A DNA stretch of 64,000 bases from Lutibacillus sp052034115 (GTDB lineage Bacteria > Actinomycetota > Actinomycetes > Actinomycetales > Dermatophilaceae). The DNA is taken from NCBI GenBank assembly GCA_052034115.1, contig JBPOIZ010000015.1:6938-70937 (forward strand), given 5' to 3'. Both the position numbers and the translations under genes were made by a program. Of the stretch, positions 25,604-35,911 are shown in pieces (within the stretch, counting starts at the first letter, position 1; every line of letters starts with the position of its first letter). The notes beneath the pieces are model-generated. The model was not told the origin of the DNA. It saw only the letters and a list, made by a program, of their open reading frames with translations, and did not search any database.

Positions 25604-25641
25604 CGGCTCATCGTATGTCGCGCGCGACTACACTCCGGGCC
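25604..25641. promoter_or_regulatory. Back-to-back leaderless promoters
   Basis: Only 38 bases separate the start codons of the PH-domain gene (minus, GTG 25603) and the kinase gene (plus, GTG 25642). TACGAT (minus strand, 25610-25615) lies 6 bases from the first start and TACACT (plus, 25629-25634) lies 7 bases from the second. Polymerase bound at one promoter would cover the other, so their use is probably mutually exclusive. Confidence 0.6.
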
Positions 25642-26232
25642 GTGACGTCCCGAGCCCGAGTGGTCATCCTCGCCGGGCCGAGCGGCTCCGGTAAGTCGCG
25701 TCTCGCCGAGCGCCTCGCGGCTCGGCACGCCTGGCCGATCGTGCGACTCGACGACTTCTACCGCGACGGGGACGACCCCGACCTCCCGATGCTCCCGCTG
25801 GGCATCCCCGACTGGGATCACCCTCGCTCGTGGAACGCGCCGGCCGCCGTGGCGGCGCTCCGCGAACTCATCGACACCGGCCGCACGACCGTTCCCACCT
25901 ACGACCTCGCGGCCTCCCGGGCCGTCGGCGAGCGCGAGCTCTCGGCGCCGGCGCATTCCTGCATCATCGCCGAGGGGGTCTTCGCCGCCGAGATCATCCC
26001 GGACCTGCGTGCGAACGCCTTGCTGGCCGGCGCCTACTGCGTCGGCCACCCGCGCTGGCTGACCTTCGCCCTGCGGCTCGCGCGTGACCTGCGGGAGCGC
26101 CGCAAACCGCCGATGGTCCTGCTGCGCCGAGGACTGGTCCTGTGGCGCCGCGAGCCGGCCGTCGTCTCGCGCGCGGTGGCCTGCGGCGCCGCATGCCGGT
26201 CGCCCCGTGCGGTCGAACGGGAGCTGGGCTAG
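25642..26232 (+). CDS. Uridine-kinase-like P-loop protein
   Basis: The protein has 196 residues from GTG 25642 (an ATG at 25615 would add 9). Walker A GPSGSGKS is at about 11-18, followed by VRLDDFYRDGDD, as in uridine/cytidine kinases and phosphoribulokinases where the Asp binds substrate. Later, IIAEGVFAAEII matches the Walker B / lid region. It is shorter than Udk of E. coli and lies among nucleoside genes, so a nucleoside kinase role is plausible. Its TAG stop overlaps the stop of adenosine deaminase on the other strand by 3 bases. Confidence 0.82.
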   Translation: MTSRARVVILAGPSGSGKSRLAERLAARHAWPIVRLDDFYRDGDDPDLPMLPLGIPDWDHPRSWNAPAAVAALRELIDTGRTTVPTYDLAASRAVGERELSAPAHSCIIAEGVFAAEIIPDLRANALLAGAYCVGHPRWLTFALRLARDLRERRKPPMVLLRRGLVLWRREPAVVSRAVACGAACRSPRAVERELG

Positions 26233-27389
26233 GAGGTCACGCCGAGGGCGGCATACCCGGGTTTGATGACCGTGCTGATGATCTCGAGGCGCTCGTCGAA
26301 GGGCAGGAACGCCGATTTCATGGCGTTGATCGTCGACCACCGCACATCCGTAGGAGTCCAGCCCGCCTCGTCCATGAGCAGCTGGAACTCCCGGCTTGCC
26401 GACGTGCCGGACATGAGCCGGTTGTCGGTGTTGACCGTGACGCGGAACTTCAGCGCCTTGAGCAGGGTCACCGGGTGCAACGCGATGGTCTGCGCCGCGT
26501 CGGTCTGCAGGTTCGACGACGGACACATCTCCAGCGGGATCCGGGCATCGCGCACGTAGGCGGCGAGCCGGCCGAGTCGCACCGTAGCGGGGTCAACGTC
26601 GGCGAAGGTGGTCACCCCGTGGGTGCGCTCGGCGGCGTGGACCCACAGCGGTGCAGCGATTCCGTCGATGGTGATGTCGTCGATGAGCCGTACGCCGTGA
26701 CCGAGCCGGTCGGCCCCGCAGAACTGGATGGCCTCCCAGATGCTCGGCAGGCCGAACGCCTCACCCGCGTGGATCGTGAAGTGCGCGTTCTCGCGGGAGA
26801 GGAACTCGAACGAGTCGAGGAACCGGGTGGGTGGGAAGCCCTTCTCGGCCCCCGCGATGTCGAACCCGGCCACACCGTCGTCGCGGTAGCGCACGACCAG
26901 CTCGGCGATCTCCATGCCGCGGGCCGCATGCCGCATCGCGGTCAACAGCGCACAGACCCGGATCGGTCGTCCAGCGGCGCGGGCCGCGGCCTCACCCTCG
27001 CGGAAGCCGGCGTTGACCGCCTCCACGACCTCGGCCAGGGTCAGCCCCGCCGAGGTGTGCAGTTCGGGGGCGTAGCGGACCTCGGCGTAGACGACGCCGT
27101 CCGCGGCCAGGTCCTCGGCGCACTCCCTGGCCACCCGGGTCAGCGCCGCCGCCGTCTGCATGACGGCAACCGTGTGGGCGAAGGTCTCTAAATACCGGAC
27201 GAGCGACCCGGAATCGGCGGCGTCCCGGAACCACACCCCGAGGGCGTCGGCGTCCTGCTCGGGCAAAGCGGTGTAGCCCGCCTCGTCGGCGAGATCGACG
27301 ATCGTCTGCGGACGCAGGCCACCGTCGAGGTGGTCGTGCAGCAGCACCTTGGGCGCCCGGCGGACGAAGTCGGCTTCGGTGGTCGTCAT
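26229..27389 (-). CDS. add: Adenosine deaminase
   Basis: A 386-residue enzyme converting adenosine to inosine in purine salvage. Zinc ligands are HDHLDGG near 18-24 and the His in TIHAGEAFG near 211. GHGVRLIDD gives the catalytic His and VNTDNRLMSGT the Asp pair; CPSSNLQT is also conserved. ATG 27389 overlaps the stop of the M20 gene (ATGA). Together with punA it would turn adenosine into hypoxanthine. Confidence 0.96.
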   Translation of the reverse strand: MTTTEADFVRRAPKVLLHDHLDGGLRPQTIVDLADEAGYTALPEQDADALGVWFRDAADSGSLVRYLETFAHTVAVMQTAAALTRVARECAEDLAADGVVYAEVRYAPELHTSAGLTLAEVVEAVNAGFREGEAAARAAGRPIRVCALLTAMRHAARGMEIAELVVRYRDDGVAGFDIAGAEKGFPPTRFLDSFEFLSRENAHFTIHAGEAFGLPSIWEAIQFCGADRLGHGVRLIDDITIDGIAAPLWVHAAERTHGVTTFADVDPATVRLGRLAAYVRDARIPLEMCPSSNLQTDAAQTIALHPVTLLKALKFRVTVNTDNRLMSGTSASREFQLLMDEAGWTPTDVRWSTINAMKSAFLPFDERLEIISTVIKPGYAALGVTS

Positions 27390-28618
27390 ACGTGCTGCCT
27401 CTCCCGGCGTCTGGTGTGCGTTCGTTCGGTGTCGAGCTGTCCCACGCTGGCCAGGGCGGCCCCCACGAGCACCCGTGCGGCGATACCGACCGCGCCCTCG
27501 TCGACGGCCAGATCGCCCTGGTGCAGGTCGTAGGTGGGGCCGCCAGGAGTGCGCGTCCCCAGCCGCGCCATGGCGCCCGGGGTGCGGCTGAGCAGCCAGG
27601 CGAAGTCCTCGCCGCCCAGCGACTGACGGGTCCGCACGGGCAGCGCCTTGGCGGCACTCACCGCCTGGCGGAGCGCCTCGACGGACGCCGCGTGGTTGAC
27701 CACCGGAGGCACCCCGGCGGTGTAGCTGATGTCGGCGGTGACGCCATACGGCGAGATGACCTCGGCCACGAGCTCTTCGACGAGCGGACCGGCACTCTCC
27801 CAGGCATCCGCGTCGAGGATGCGCAACGTCCCGCTGACGCTGCCCGAGGACGGGATGACGTTGGCGGCATGCCCGGCGCTGATCGTCCCCCAGACCAGGG
27901 CAGCCCCGGCCCGCGGGTCGAGCCGCCGGGACAGCGCCGCCGGGACATCGGTGACCACCTTGGCCAAGGCGTACGTGAGGTCCTGCGTCAGGTGCGGGCG
28001 CGAGGTGTGGCCGCCAGCGCCGTGCAGCGTCACCGTCACCCCGTCGGCCGCGGCGGTGATCGGGCCGACGAGCAGCCCCACCTCCCCGACGTCGAGAGTC
28101 GGGTCGCAGTGCAGCGCGTACGCGCGGTCGACGTTGTCCATCCAGCCGAGGTCGAGGATCTCCATGGCGCCCCCGGGGATGGCCTCCTCGGCGTGCTGGA
28201 ACACCAGTCGGATGCCCAGCCCCAGCCGCTCCAGGTCCTCGCGGTGGGCCGCGAACGCCATACCGGCCCCCACGAGTGCGGAGGTGTGGACGTCGTGCCC
28301 GCACGCGTGGCACGCTCCGGGCACCGTCGAGGCATAGTCCAGACCGGTGCGCTCAGCGATCGGTAGGGCGTCGATGTCGCCGCGCAGGGCGATGCGGTGG
28401 CGCGGTTCGTGCGGCCCGATGTCCACGATGACGCCAGTGCCGCCGGGCAGCCGGTGGATGTGGCCGTCGAGCGCGCCGAGGGTGGCGATGACCAGGGCAG
28501 TGGTGCGCCGCTCCTCGCGGGACAGCTCCGGGTGGGCGTGGATGTCACGCCGCAGGTCGATGAGATCGGCTTCACGGTCGGCGATGACTGCGTGAAGTCC
28601 GGCGAGCAGGTGATCCAT
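27386..28618 (-). CDS. M20-family amidohydrolase (AmiA/HipO-like)
   Basis: A 410-residue metal-dependent amidase of the M20D type. RGDIDALPIAERTGLDYAS, CHACGHDVHTSALVGAG (Cys/His metal site), FQHAEEAIPGGAMEIL with the catalytic Glu, and the dimerisation domain start GAGGHTSRPHLTQD are clear. The C-terminal metal His is in GGPTYDLHQGDLAVDEGAVG. The family cleaves N-acyl amino acids or similar amides; M. tuberculosis amiA1/amiB1 lie in a comparable place. ATG 28618 is chosen with GAGGG 5 bases upstream. It is coupled to add downstream. Confidence 0.92.
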   Translation of the reverse strand: MDHLLAGLHAVIADREADLIDLRRDIHAHPELSREERRTTALVIATLGALDGHIHRLPGGTGVIVDIGPHEPRHRIALRGDIDALPIAERTGLDYASTVPGACHACGHDVHTSALVGAGMAFAAHREDLERLGLGIRLVFQHAEEAIPGGAMEILDLGWMDNVDRAYALHCDPTLDVGEVGLLVGPITAAADGVTVTLHGAGGHTSRPHLTQDLTYALAKVVTDVPAALSRRLDPRAGAALVWGTISAGHAANVIPSSGSVSGTLRILDADAWESAGPLVEELVAEVISPYGVTADISYTAGVPPVVNHAASVEALRQAVSAAKALPVRTRQSLGGEDFAWLLSRTPGAMARLGTRTPGGPTYDLHQGDLAVDEGAVGIAARVLVGAALASVGQLDTERTHTRRRERQHV

Positions 28619-28661
28619 GGTGGCCCTCAGCGTATCTCCCGACGCGGCCCGCCGAGCCCAG

Positions 28662-28667
28662 TACTCT
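28662..28667 (+). promoter_or_regulatory. Leaderless -10 box of psuG
   Basis: TACTCT lies 6 bases before GTG 28674, without a Shine-Dalgarno in between. The predicted psuG-psuK transcript begins at the start codon. Confidence 0.55.
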
Positions 28668-28673
28668 GCAGCC

Positions 28674-29609
28674 GTGCCGCCCATACCTGACACCACCTGG
28701 TCCATCTCCCCCGAGGTCGCCGAGGCGGTGGCCTTCGGGGAGCCCGTCGTCGCGCTGGAGAGCACGATCCTGGCCCACGGACTGCCCCGCGGCGACAACC
28801 GACGGATCGCCGACGAGATCGAGGCCGCCGTGCGCGCATCGGGTGCGGTCCCGGCCACCGTGGCCGTCCTCGACGGTCGGGTCCACGTGGGCTTGTCACC
28901 GCTCGCGCTGGACCGGCTCTGCAGCGATGACGACGTCCTCAAGCTCTCGGTCCGCGACGTGGGGCCGGCTCTTGCGCTGGGTCGGCTCGGGGCCACCACG
29001 GTGGCCTCGACGGCCGCGCTGGCGCACGCGGCCGGCATTGGAGTCTTCGCCACCGGCGGCCTCGGCGGGGTCCACCGGGGCTGGTCGCACACCCTCGACA
29101 TCTCGGCCGACCTCGGCGTCCTGGCCCGCACGCCGGTCGTCACCGTCTGCGCCGGGGTCAAGTCGATCCTCGACGTCCCGGCGACCCTGGAGTATCTCGA
29201 GACCCTGTCCGTGCCGGTGCTCGGCTACCGCACCGACGCGTTCCCCGGCTTCTATCTCACCGACAGCGGGTATGCCGTGCCGTGGCGCGTCGACTCCGCG
29301 GACCAGGTCGCCGCCGTGGTCGAAGCGCGCCGGGCCCTGGGCACCGACCCGGCCGGGATCGTCCTGGCCAATCCGCTGCCGCCCGACCGACAGGTCGACC
29401 CCGTGCTGCACGACCGGCTCGTTGCCGAAGGACTGGCCCTGCTCGACCGCGAGGGGGTCCACGGCAAGGACGTCACCCCCCGCTTGCTGGAGTTCTTCCA
29501 CGCCCACTCCGGGGGTGAGTCGCTGCGGGCCAACGTCGAGCTGGTCCTGTCCAATGCCCGGCTGGCCGGCGAGATCGCCGTCGCCGTCTCGTCGCGACGC
29601 GGCGCGTGA
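28674..29609 (+). CDS. psuG: Pseudouridine-5'-phosphate glycosidase
   Basis: A 311-residue enzyme that breaks the C-C glycosidic bond of pseudouridine 5'-phosphate to give uracil and ribose 5-phosphate. Conserved blocks are VALESTILAHGLPRGDN near 25-41, ATVAVLDGRVHVGLS, the catalytic Lys in VCAGVKSILDVPATLEYLET, and GYRTDAFPGFY. GTG 28674 fits both the family start and the promoter spacing. The stop overlaps the start of psuK (GTGA), so the two pseudouridine genes form an operon. Confidence 0.96.
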   Translation: MPPIPDTTWSISPEVAEAVAFGEPVVALESTILAHGLPRGDNRRIADEIEAAVRASGAVPATVAVLDGRVHVGLSPLALDRLCSDDDVLKLSVRDVGPALALGRLGATTVASTAALAHAAGIGVFATGGLGGVHRGWSHTLDISADLGVLARTPVVTVCAGVKSILDVPATLEYLETLSVPVLGYRTDAFPGFYLTDSGYAVPWRVDSADQVAAVVEARRALGTDPAGIVLANPLPPDRQVDPVLHDRLVAEGLALLDREGVHGKDVTPRLLEFFHAHSGGESLRANVELVLSNARLAGEIAVAVSSRRGA

Positions 29610-30502
29610 GGCCCGACGGCGGGCGGCCCCTCGTCGTCGTCGGCGACGTGGGCCTGGATGTCGTTGCCGTCCCGCGCACCGAGATCGCCTGGCGCACCGA
29701 CACTCCCTCGGCGGTCAGCGTGCTGTCGGGAGGCGCGGGAGGGAACACCGCCGCCTGGGCGGCGGCCTACGGCGCCGACGTCTCGGTCCTGGCGCGCGTC
29801 GGCCACGACACGGCCGGGGTGGCGTTGCGCTCGGAGCTGGAACGGGCCGGCATCCGCGCGGTGCTCGCGGTCGACGAGGACCTACCGACGTGCTGCGTGG
29901 TCTGCGTCATCGAGCCCGGTGGGGAGCGCACCATGCTGCCCGATCGCGGGGCGAACCGGTCCTTCTGCCCCGAGGACGTCCGCCTCGACGAGGCGGTGCC
30001 GGGCTGGCGGTCCCGCGGGGCGCAACCCCACCTGCACCTGTCCGCCTACGTGCTCTTCGACGAGGGCTCGCGTGCGGGCGGCCTGACGGCGCTGGCCGAG
30101 GCGCGCCGGCGCGGCTGGACCACATCGGTGGATCCGCAGGCCGCCTCGCTCATCGGCCGGGTCGGCGCGGCCACCTTCCTGGGCTGGCTCGAGGGCGTGG
30201 ACCTCGTCCTGCCCAACGAGAGCGAGGTCGAGGCGGTCGGCGGGCTGGACGTGCTGCGCTCACGGGGCCATGAGGTCGCGGCGACGTATGGCGCCCGGAC
30301 GGCGCGCTGGCTGGGCCCCGATGTCGACCTCAGCGAACCCGTCCTCCCGGTCGAGTGCGCGGACAGCACCGGCGCGGGCGACGCCTTCGACGGCGGGCTA
30401 CTGGCCCGGTGGCTCCTCGACGGCGACCGCGCGGCGGCCCTGCAGGCCGGAGTCGCAGCCGGGTCGGCGGCCGCCGCCAAGGTGGGCGCCCGGCCCGCCT
30501 GA
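29606..30502 (+). CDS. psuK: PfkB-family kinase, probable pseudouridine kinase
   Basis: A 298-residue ribokinase-family protein. GGAGGNTAAWAAAYGADVSVLARVGHD is the N-terminal PfkB signature region, and DSTGAGDAFDGGL near 254-266 is the C-terminal signature with the catalytic Asp. The overlap with psuG indicates it phosphorylates pseudouridine to supply PsuG. Sequence alone would allow another sugar or nucleoside. The supporting evidence is operon position. Confidence 0.88.
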   Translation: MRPDGGRPLVVVGDVGLDVVAVPRTEIAWRTDTPSAVSVLSGGAGGNTAAWAAAYGADVSVLARVGHDTAGVALRSELERAGIRAVLAVDEDLPTCCVVCVIEPGGERTMLPDRGANRSFCPEDVRLDEAVPGWRSRGAQPHLHLSAYVLFDEGSRAGGLTALAEARRRGWTTSVDPQAASLIGRVGAATFLGWLEGVDLVLPNESEVEAVGGLDVLRSRGHEVAATYGARTARWLGPDVDLSEPVLPVECADSTGAGDAFDGGLLARWLLDGDRAAALQAGVAAGSAAAAKVGARPA

Positions 30503-30533
30503 CCGGCTGACCCGACCTCGCCGCCAGCGCGAA

Positions 30534-32126
<1,593 letters not shown>

Positions 32127-32132
32127 GGTGCG

Positions 32133-32138
32133 AGCCTA
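32133..32138 (-). promoter_or_regulatory. Leaderless -10 box of the mutase gene
   Basis: TAGGCT on the minus strand, 6 bases before ATG 32126, with no ribosome-binding site in between. Confidence 0.55.
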
Positions 32139-32203
32139 GCGGCGCGTCCCTCACCTCGACATGGGACGGTTGTCACCCACATCCCGCCCGATCACCGCGG
32201 TGG

Positions 32204-32209
32204 CAGACT
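32204..32209 (+). promoter_or_regulatory. Candidate leaderless -10 box of the ABC exporter operon
   Basis: CAGACT lies 7 bases before ATG 32217. It keeps the A2 and T6 positions that matter most in actinobacterial -10 boxes. No Shine-Dalgarno is visible. Confidence 0.4.
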
Positions 32210-32216
32210 GGCCGGT

Positions 32217-33104
32217 ATGACGGCCCCCATCGAGATCAGCGGCCTGCGCAAGACCTTCGGCACGACCGTCGCGCTCGACGGCCTGGACCTGACCGTCGAC
32301 AGCGGCGAGGTCCACGGCTTCCTCGGCCCCAACGGGGCCGGCAAATCGACGACGATCCGGGTCCTTCTCGGCCTGCTCCGCGCCGACTCCGGCACGGTCC
32401 GCCTGCTCGGCGGCGACCCCTGGGCCGACGTCGAGACCCTCCACCGGCGCCTCGCCTACGTGCCCGGCGACGTCACGCTGTGGCCGAACCTCACCGGTGG
32501 CGAGGTCATCGATCTGCTCGGTCGGCTGCGCGGCGGCCTCGACCCGGCCCGCCGGACCGACCTGCTGGAACGCTTCGAGCTGGACCCGACCAAGAAGGGC
32601 CGGGCCTACTCCAAGGGCAACCGCCAAAAGGTCGCCCTCGTCGCCGCGCTCGCCTCCGATGTGGAGTTGCTCCTCCTCGACGAGCCGACGGCCGGCCTAG
32701 ACCCGCTCATGGAGCGGGTCTTCCGCGACTGCATCGGCGAGGTCCGCACCGAGGGGCGCACCGTGCTGTTGTCGAGCCACATCCTCAGCGAGGTCGAGGC
32801 CCTGTGCGATCGGGTGAGCATCATCCGGTCCGGCCGCACCGTCGAATCGGGGTCCCTGGCCGACCTTCGCCACCTCACCCGCACCCGGATCGTCGCCCAC
32901 GTCCAACGCGCCCCGCAGACGACCATGCTGACCGCCATACCGGGCGTGCACGATGTCACCGTCGACGGCGACACGGTGACCGCATCGGTGGACTCCGAAC
33001 ACATCGGCGCGGCGCTCGCGGCGCTCGGCGGCTACGGCATCCTCGCTCTGACCAGCCAGCCGCCGACCTTGGAGGAGTTGTTCCTCCGGAGCTACGACTC
33101 ATGA
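32217..33104 (+). CDS. ABC exporter ATP-binding subunit (drug/polyketide type)
   Basis: A 295-residue ATPase. Walker A GPNGAGKST is near 38-46 and Walker B LLLLDEPTAGLDPL follows, with the switch His in LLSSHILSEVE. The signature motif reads YSKGNRQKVALVAAL in place of LSGGQ, a variant typical of the ABC-2 exporter ATPases that pair with the long permease found next. A C-terminal extension (about 225-295) follows the nucleotide domain. The stop overlaps the permease ATG (ATGA). Confidence 0.92.
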   Translation: MTAPIEISGLRKTFGTTVALDGLDLTVDSGEVHGFLGPNGAGKSTTIRVLLGLLRADSGTVRLLGGDPWADVETLHRRLAYVPGDVTLWPNLTGGEVIDLLGRLRGGLDPARRTDLLERFELDPTKKGRAYSKGNRQKVALVAALASDVELLLLDEPTAGLDPLMERVFRDCIGEVRTEGRTVLLSSHILSEVEALCDRVSIIRSGRTVESGSLADLRHLTRTRIVAHVQRAPQTTMLTAIPGVHDVTVDGDTVTASVDSEHIGAALAALGGYGILALTSQPPTLEELFLRSYDS

Positions 33105-34699
33105 GCGCCCTCGCCGGCACCGGCACCCTGCTGCGACTGGCCTGGCGCCGGGACCGGGTCGTGCTGCCCCTCGGTGTGCTCGCCGTCACCGGTATGGCGG
33201 TGGCGAGCGCGCAGGCGACGCTGGCGCTCTATCCGACGACCGCTTCGATGGGGCCGGCGGTGGTCGAAGTGCTCACCAACCCGGCGGCCCTGGCCCTCTA
33301 TGGCCCGGTCGCCGACGACACCAACCCCGAGGCCTTCGCGGTCTTCAAGATGACGCTCCTGGGCGCGGTGTTCCTGGCCATCCTCGGCTACGCCCTGGTG
33401 CGCCGGCATACCCGCAGCGAGGAAGAGCTCGGCCGTCTGGAGCTGCTCGGCGCCGGCGTCGTCGGCCGCCAGGCCTCGCTGGCCGCCGGTGTGGTCACCG
33501 GCACCGCCGCGGTCGTCGCCTCGTGCGTCCTGCTGGCGCTGGGCTACGCCGGGATCGGTATGTCGGCCGCCGGTGCGATCGCCGCCGCCGCCGGGTGGCT
33601 CGCCACCGGTCTGGCCTTCGTGGGCATCACCGCCGTGGCCGCCCAGTTGACCAGCACCGCCCGCGGGTGCGCCGGCATCGCCATGGGCGCCCTCGGCGTG
33701 GCCTACCTCCTGCGTGCAGTCGCCGACACCACCCCCACGGCCCCCGCGTGGCTGCCGTGGCTGTCCCCGCTGGGCTGGTCGCAGAAGGCCCAGGCATTCG
33801 GCGCCAACCACACCTGGGTCGGGCTCCTCGGGGTGCTCACGCTGGCGGTGTGCCTCGTCCTGGCCGCCGCCCTGCTCGACCGCCGCGACCTCGGGGGCGG
33901 GCTGGTCCCGACCCGGCCGGGCGCCGCCCACGCGTCCGCGCGCCTCGGCACCCCGATCGGCTTGACCTGGCGACTCGCGCGCGGCGGGGCCATCGGCTGG
34001 TTGGTCGGGTTCGCCGTCATGGGCACGGTCGTCGGGGTGCTGGCCAAGAGCGCCGTCGACATGCTCAAGGACCCGGCCATCGCGGACCTGCTCCGCACGA
34101 TGGGCGGGGGCGAGGGACTCCTGCTCGATCTCTATGTCTCGACCGAGCTGGGGTTCGCAGCGGTGGTGGCAGCGGCCTTCGGGATCGTCACCGTGCTGCG
34201 CGCCAGAAGTGAAGAGTCGCAGGGCCGCGCCGAGGCGGTGCTCGCCACGGCGACCAGCCGCGGACGCTGGTGGGGCAGCCACCTGGTCATCGCCCTGGCG
34301 GGGGCGGCGGTGCTGCTCCTCGTCCTCGGTCTGGTCATCGGCGCCGTCGATGCGGCCAACGGCGGGTCCATCGGGGTCGGTGCCGCTCTAGCCGGCGCGG
34401 CCGCCCGGGTGCCGGCCGCGTGGGTGACCATCGGGGTCGCGGCCCTGGCCGTCGGGGTCGCACCGCGGATCGCCGCGGGCCTGGCCTGGACCGCGTTCGC
34501 CGTCTTCTTCGCCCTGGGCGAGTTCGGCGCGTTGCTGAAACTGCCCGGCTGGCTCATCGACCTGTCCCCGTTCACGCACGCGCCGCGGGTGCCGGTCGAG
34601 GCGTTCCGGGCGACGCCCGTCGCCGCGCTGACCCTGCTCGCCGCCGTCCTCGTCGTGGCCGCACTGTCGACCTTCCGCCGCCGCGACCTGACCACCTAG
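33101..34699 (+). CDS. ABC-2 type exporter permease (polyketide-antibiotic exporter-like)
   Basis: A 532-residue membrane protein with about twelve hydrophobic spans in two similar halves (each starting with an ...LRLAWRR / LTWRLARGG segment). The midpoint loop carries RSEESQGRAEAVLATATSRGRWWGSH, and HTRSEEELGRLELLGAGVVGRQ is its counterpart in the first half. These repeats are characteristic of the exporter family annotated as polyketide antibiotic exporters. It is translationally coupled to the ATPase. The exported compound is unknown. Confidence 0.9.
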   Translation: MSALAGTGTLLRLAWRRDRVVLPLGVLAVTGMAVASAQATLALYPTTASMGPAVVEVLTNPAALALYGPVADDTNPEAFAVFKMTLLGAVFLAILGYALVRRHTRSEEELGRLELLGAGVVGRQASLAAGVVTGTAAVVASCVLLALGYAGIGMSAAGAIAAAAGWLATGLAFVGITAVAAQLTSTARGCAGIAMGALGVAYLLRAVADTTPTAPAWLPWLSPLGWSQKAQAFGANHTWVGLLGVLTLAVCLVLAAALLDRRDLGGGLVPTRPGAAHASARLGTPIGLTWRLARGGAIGWLVGFAVMGTVVGVLAKSAVDMLKDPAIADLLRTMGGGEGLLLDLYVSTELGFAAVVAAAFGIVTVLRARSEESQGRAEAVLATATSRGRWWGSHLVIALAGAAVLLLVLGLVIGAVDAANGGSIGVGAALAGAAARVPAAWVTIGVAALAVGVAPRIAAGLAWTAFAVFFALGEFGALLKLPGWLIDLSPFTHAPRVPVEAFRATPVAALTLLAAVLVVAALSTFRRRDLTT

Positions 34700-34724
34700 A
34701 AGGCGCGGGTCGGCTCAGGTCCGG

Positions 34725-35810
34725 TCAGGTCAGGTCAGCACGCCCTCGACGGGCCAGCTCGTCGACGACCGCTTTGACCTGCTGCGCCCGGTCCGCCGAT
34801 GCGACGAGCACTGCGTCGGGCGTGTCGACGACCACGATGTCGGTGACGCCCACCAGGGCCACGAGCCGGCCACCCCGGGCAGCCACCAGCCCGCGTGCCC
34901 CGTCCAGCGTCAGGACCTGGTCGGCCTCGCCGAGCACCGTCATACCGGCGTCGTCGTGCGGCAGGAGGGCACCGAGCGAGGCGAAATCCCCCACGTCGTC
35001 CCAGGGGAAGCCGGCCGGCACGACCGCCACCTGCCCGTCCGCCGCGCCCGGCTCGGCAACCGCGTGGTCGATGGCGATCTTGGTCAGCGAGGGCCAGAGC
35101 TCGGCCAGCCGATCCGGGTCGGCGGCGATGTCGCGCACCCCTGCGGTCAGGTCGGGATGGTATGCCGCGAGCGTGTCGAGCAGCACGCTGGCTCCGGCGA
35201 CGAACATGCCGGCGTTCCACAAATAGCCGCCGGAGTCGACGTACCGGGCGGCGACCGCCGCGTCCGGCTTCTCGACGAACTCGGCCACGGCGCGGGCCGT
35301 GCCGAACCCCGGCAGCGGCGAACCAGCGCGAATGTAGCCGAAGCCGGTCGCCGGATGCGTCGGGGTGATGCCCAGCGTGACGATCAGTCCGGTGCGGGCG
35401 ACCTCGACCGCCTCGCGAACGCAAGCGTGGAAGGCGGCGGCGTCGGCGATGACGTGGTCGGCGGCGAACGAGCCGATGACCGCCTCCGGATCCCATCGTT
35501 CGATGAACGCCGCCGCCAACGCGATCGCCGGCATCGAGTCGCGGGGGGACGGTTCGGCGATCAGCTGGCGAGCCGGAAGGTCATCGAGTTGCCCTGCCAC
35601 GGCGGCCGCGTGCGCGACCCCGGTGACGACGACGACTCGCTCCGCAGCCAGCGGCACGAGTCGATCCCAGGTCTGTTGCAGCAGCGTGCGCCCGGAGCCG
35701 GTCAGGTCGTGCAGGAACTTCGGCGAGGTGCGCCGCGACAGCGGCCACAACCGGGTGCCGGCACCGCCGGCGGGGACGACGGCCCAGAAGCCGGCCACGG
35801 ACTCAGTCAC
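34725..35810 (-). CDS. manC: Mannose-1-phosphate guanylyltransferase
   Basis: The 361-residue enzyme makes GDP-mannose for glycan and cell-envelope sugars. The nucleotidyltransferase signature VPAGGAGTRLWPLSRRTSPKFL is at 12-33. FAADHVI, GFGYIRAG, FVEKPD and GGYLWNAGMFV are the conserved metal/sugar-binding stretches, and VPAGFPWDDVGDFASL closes the core. It lacks a fused isomerase domain. GTG 35810 has TAGTCT 6 bases upstream, so it is predicted leaderless. Divergent from sdhC. Confidence 0.92.
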   Translation of the reverse strand: MTESVAGFWAVVPAGGAGTRLWPLSRRTSPKFLHDLTGSGRTLLQQTWDRLVPLAAERVVVVTGVAHAAAVAGQLDDLPARQLIAEPSPRDSMPAIALAAAFIERWDPEAVIGSFAADHVIADAAAFHACVREAVEVARTGLIVTLGITPTHPATGFGYIRAGSPLPGFGTARAVAEFVEKPDAAVAARYVDSGGYLWNAGMFVAGASVLLDTLAAYHPDLTAGVRDIAADPDRLAELWPSLTKIAIDHAVAEPGAADGQVAVVPAGFPWDDVGDFASLGALLPHDDAGMTVLGEADQVLTLDGARGLVAARGGRLVALVGVTDIVVVDTPDAVLVASADRAQQVKAVVDELARRGRADLT

Positions 35811-35816
35811 ATCGGG

Positions 35817-35904
35817 AGACTAACCGAGCCGCGACGGTTGAGGGCCAGGTCACAAGCCGCTGGGCCGATGCGCCTGCTGCCACCGCAAGGGCCCGCGCTA
35901 GGGT
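35817..35904. promoter_or_regulatory. Divergent manC / sdhC promoter region
   Basis: TAGTCT (minus, 35817-35822) lies 6 bases from manC GTG 35810. TAGGGT (plus, 35899-35904) lies 7 bases from sdhC GTG 35912. Neither gene has a Shine-Dalgarno at that start, so both are predicted leaderless. No clear -35 box is seen. Confidence 0.5.
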
Positions 35905-35911
35905 GAAGCCC

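Noticed and set aside
32600..32680. Degenerate ABC signature (SKGNRQKV) as a sign of a broken ATPase
   Set aside because: This variant is usual in ATPases paired with long ABC-2 polyketide-type exporter permeases, and Walker A, Walker B and switch His are intact.
34714..34738. GGTCA direct repeats between the ABC permease and manC
   Set aside because: Short, low complexity and partly coding; no evidence of a regulatory role.
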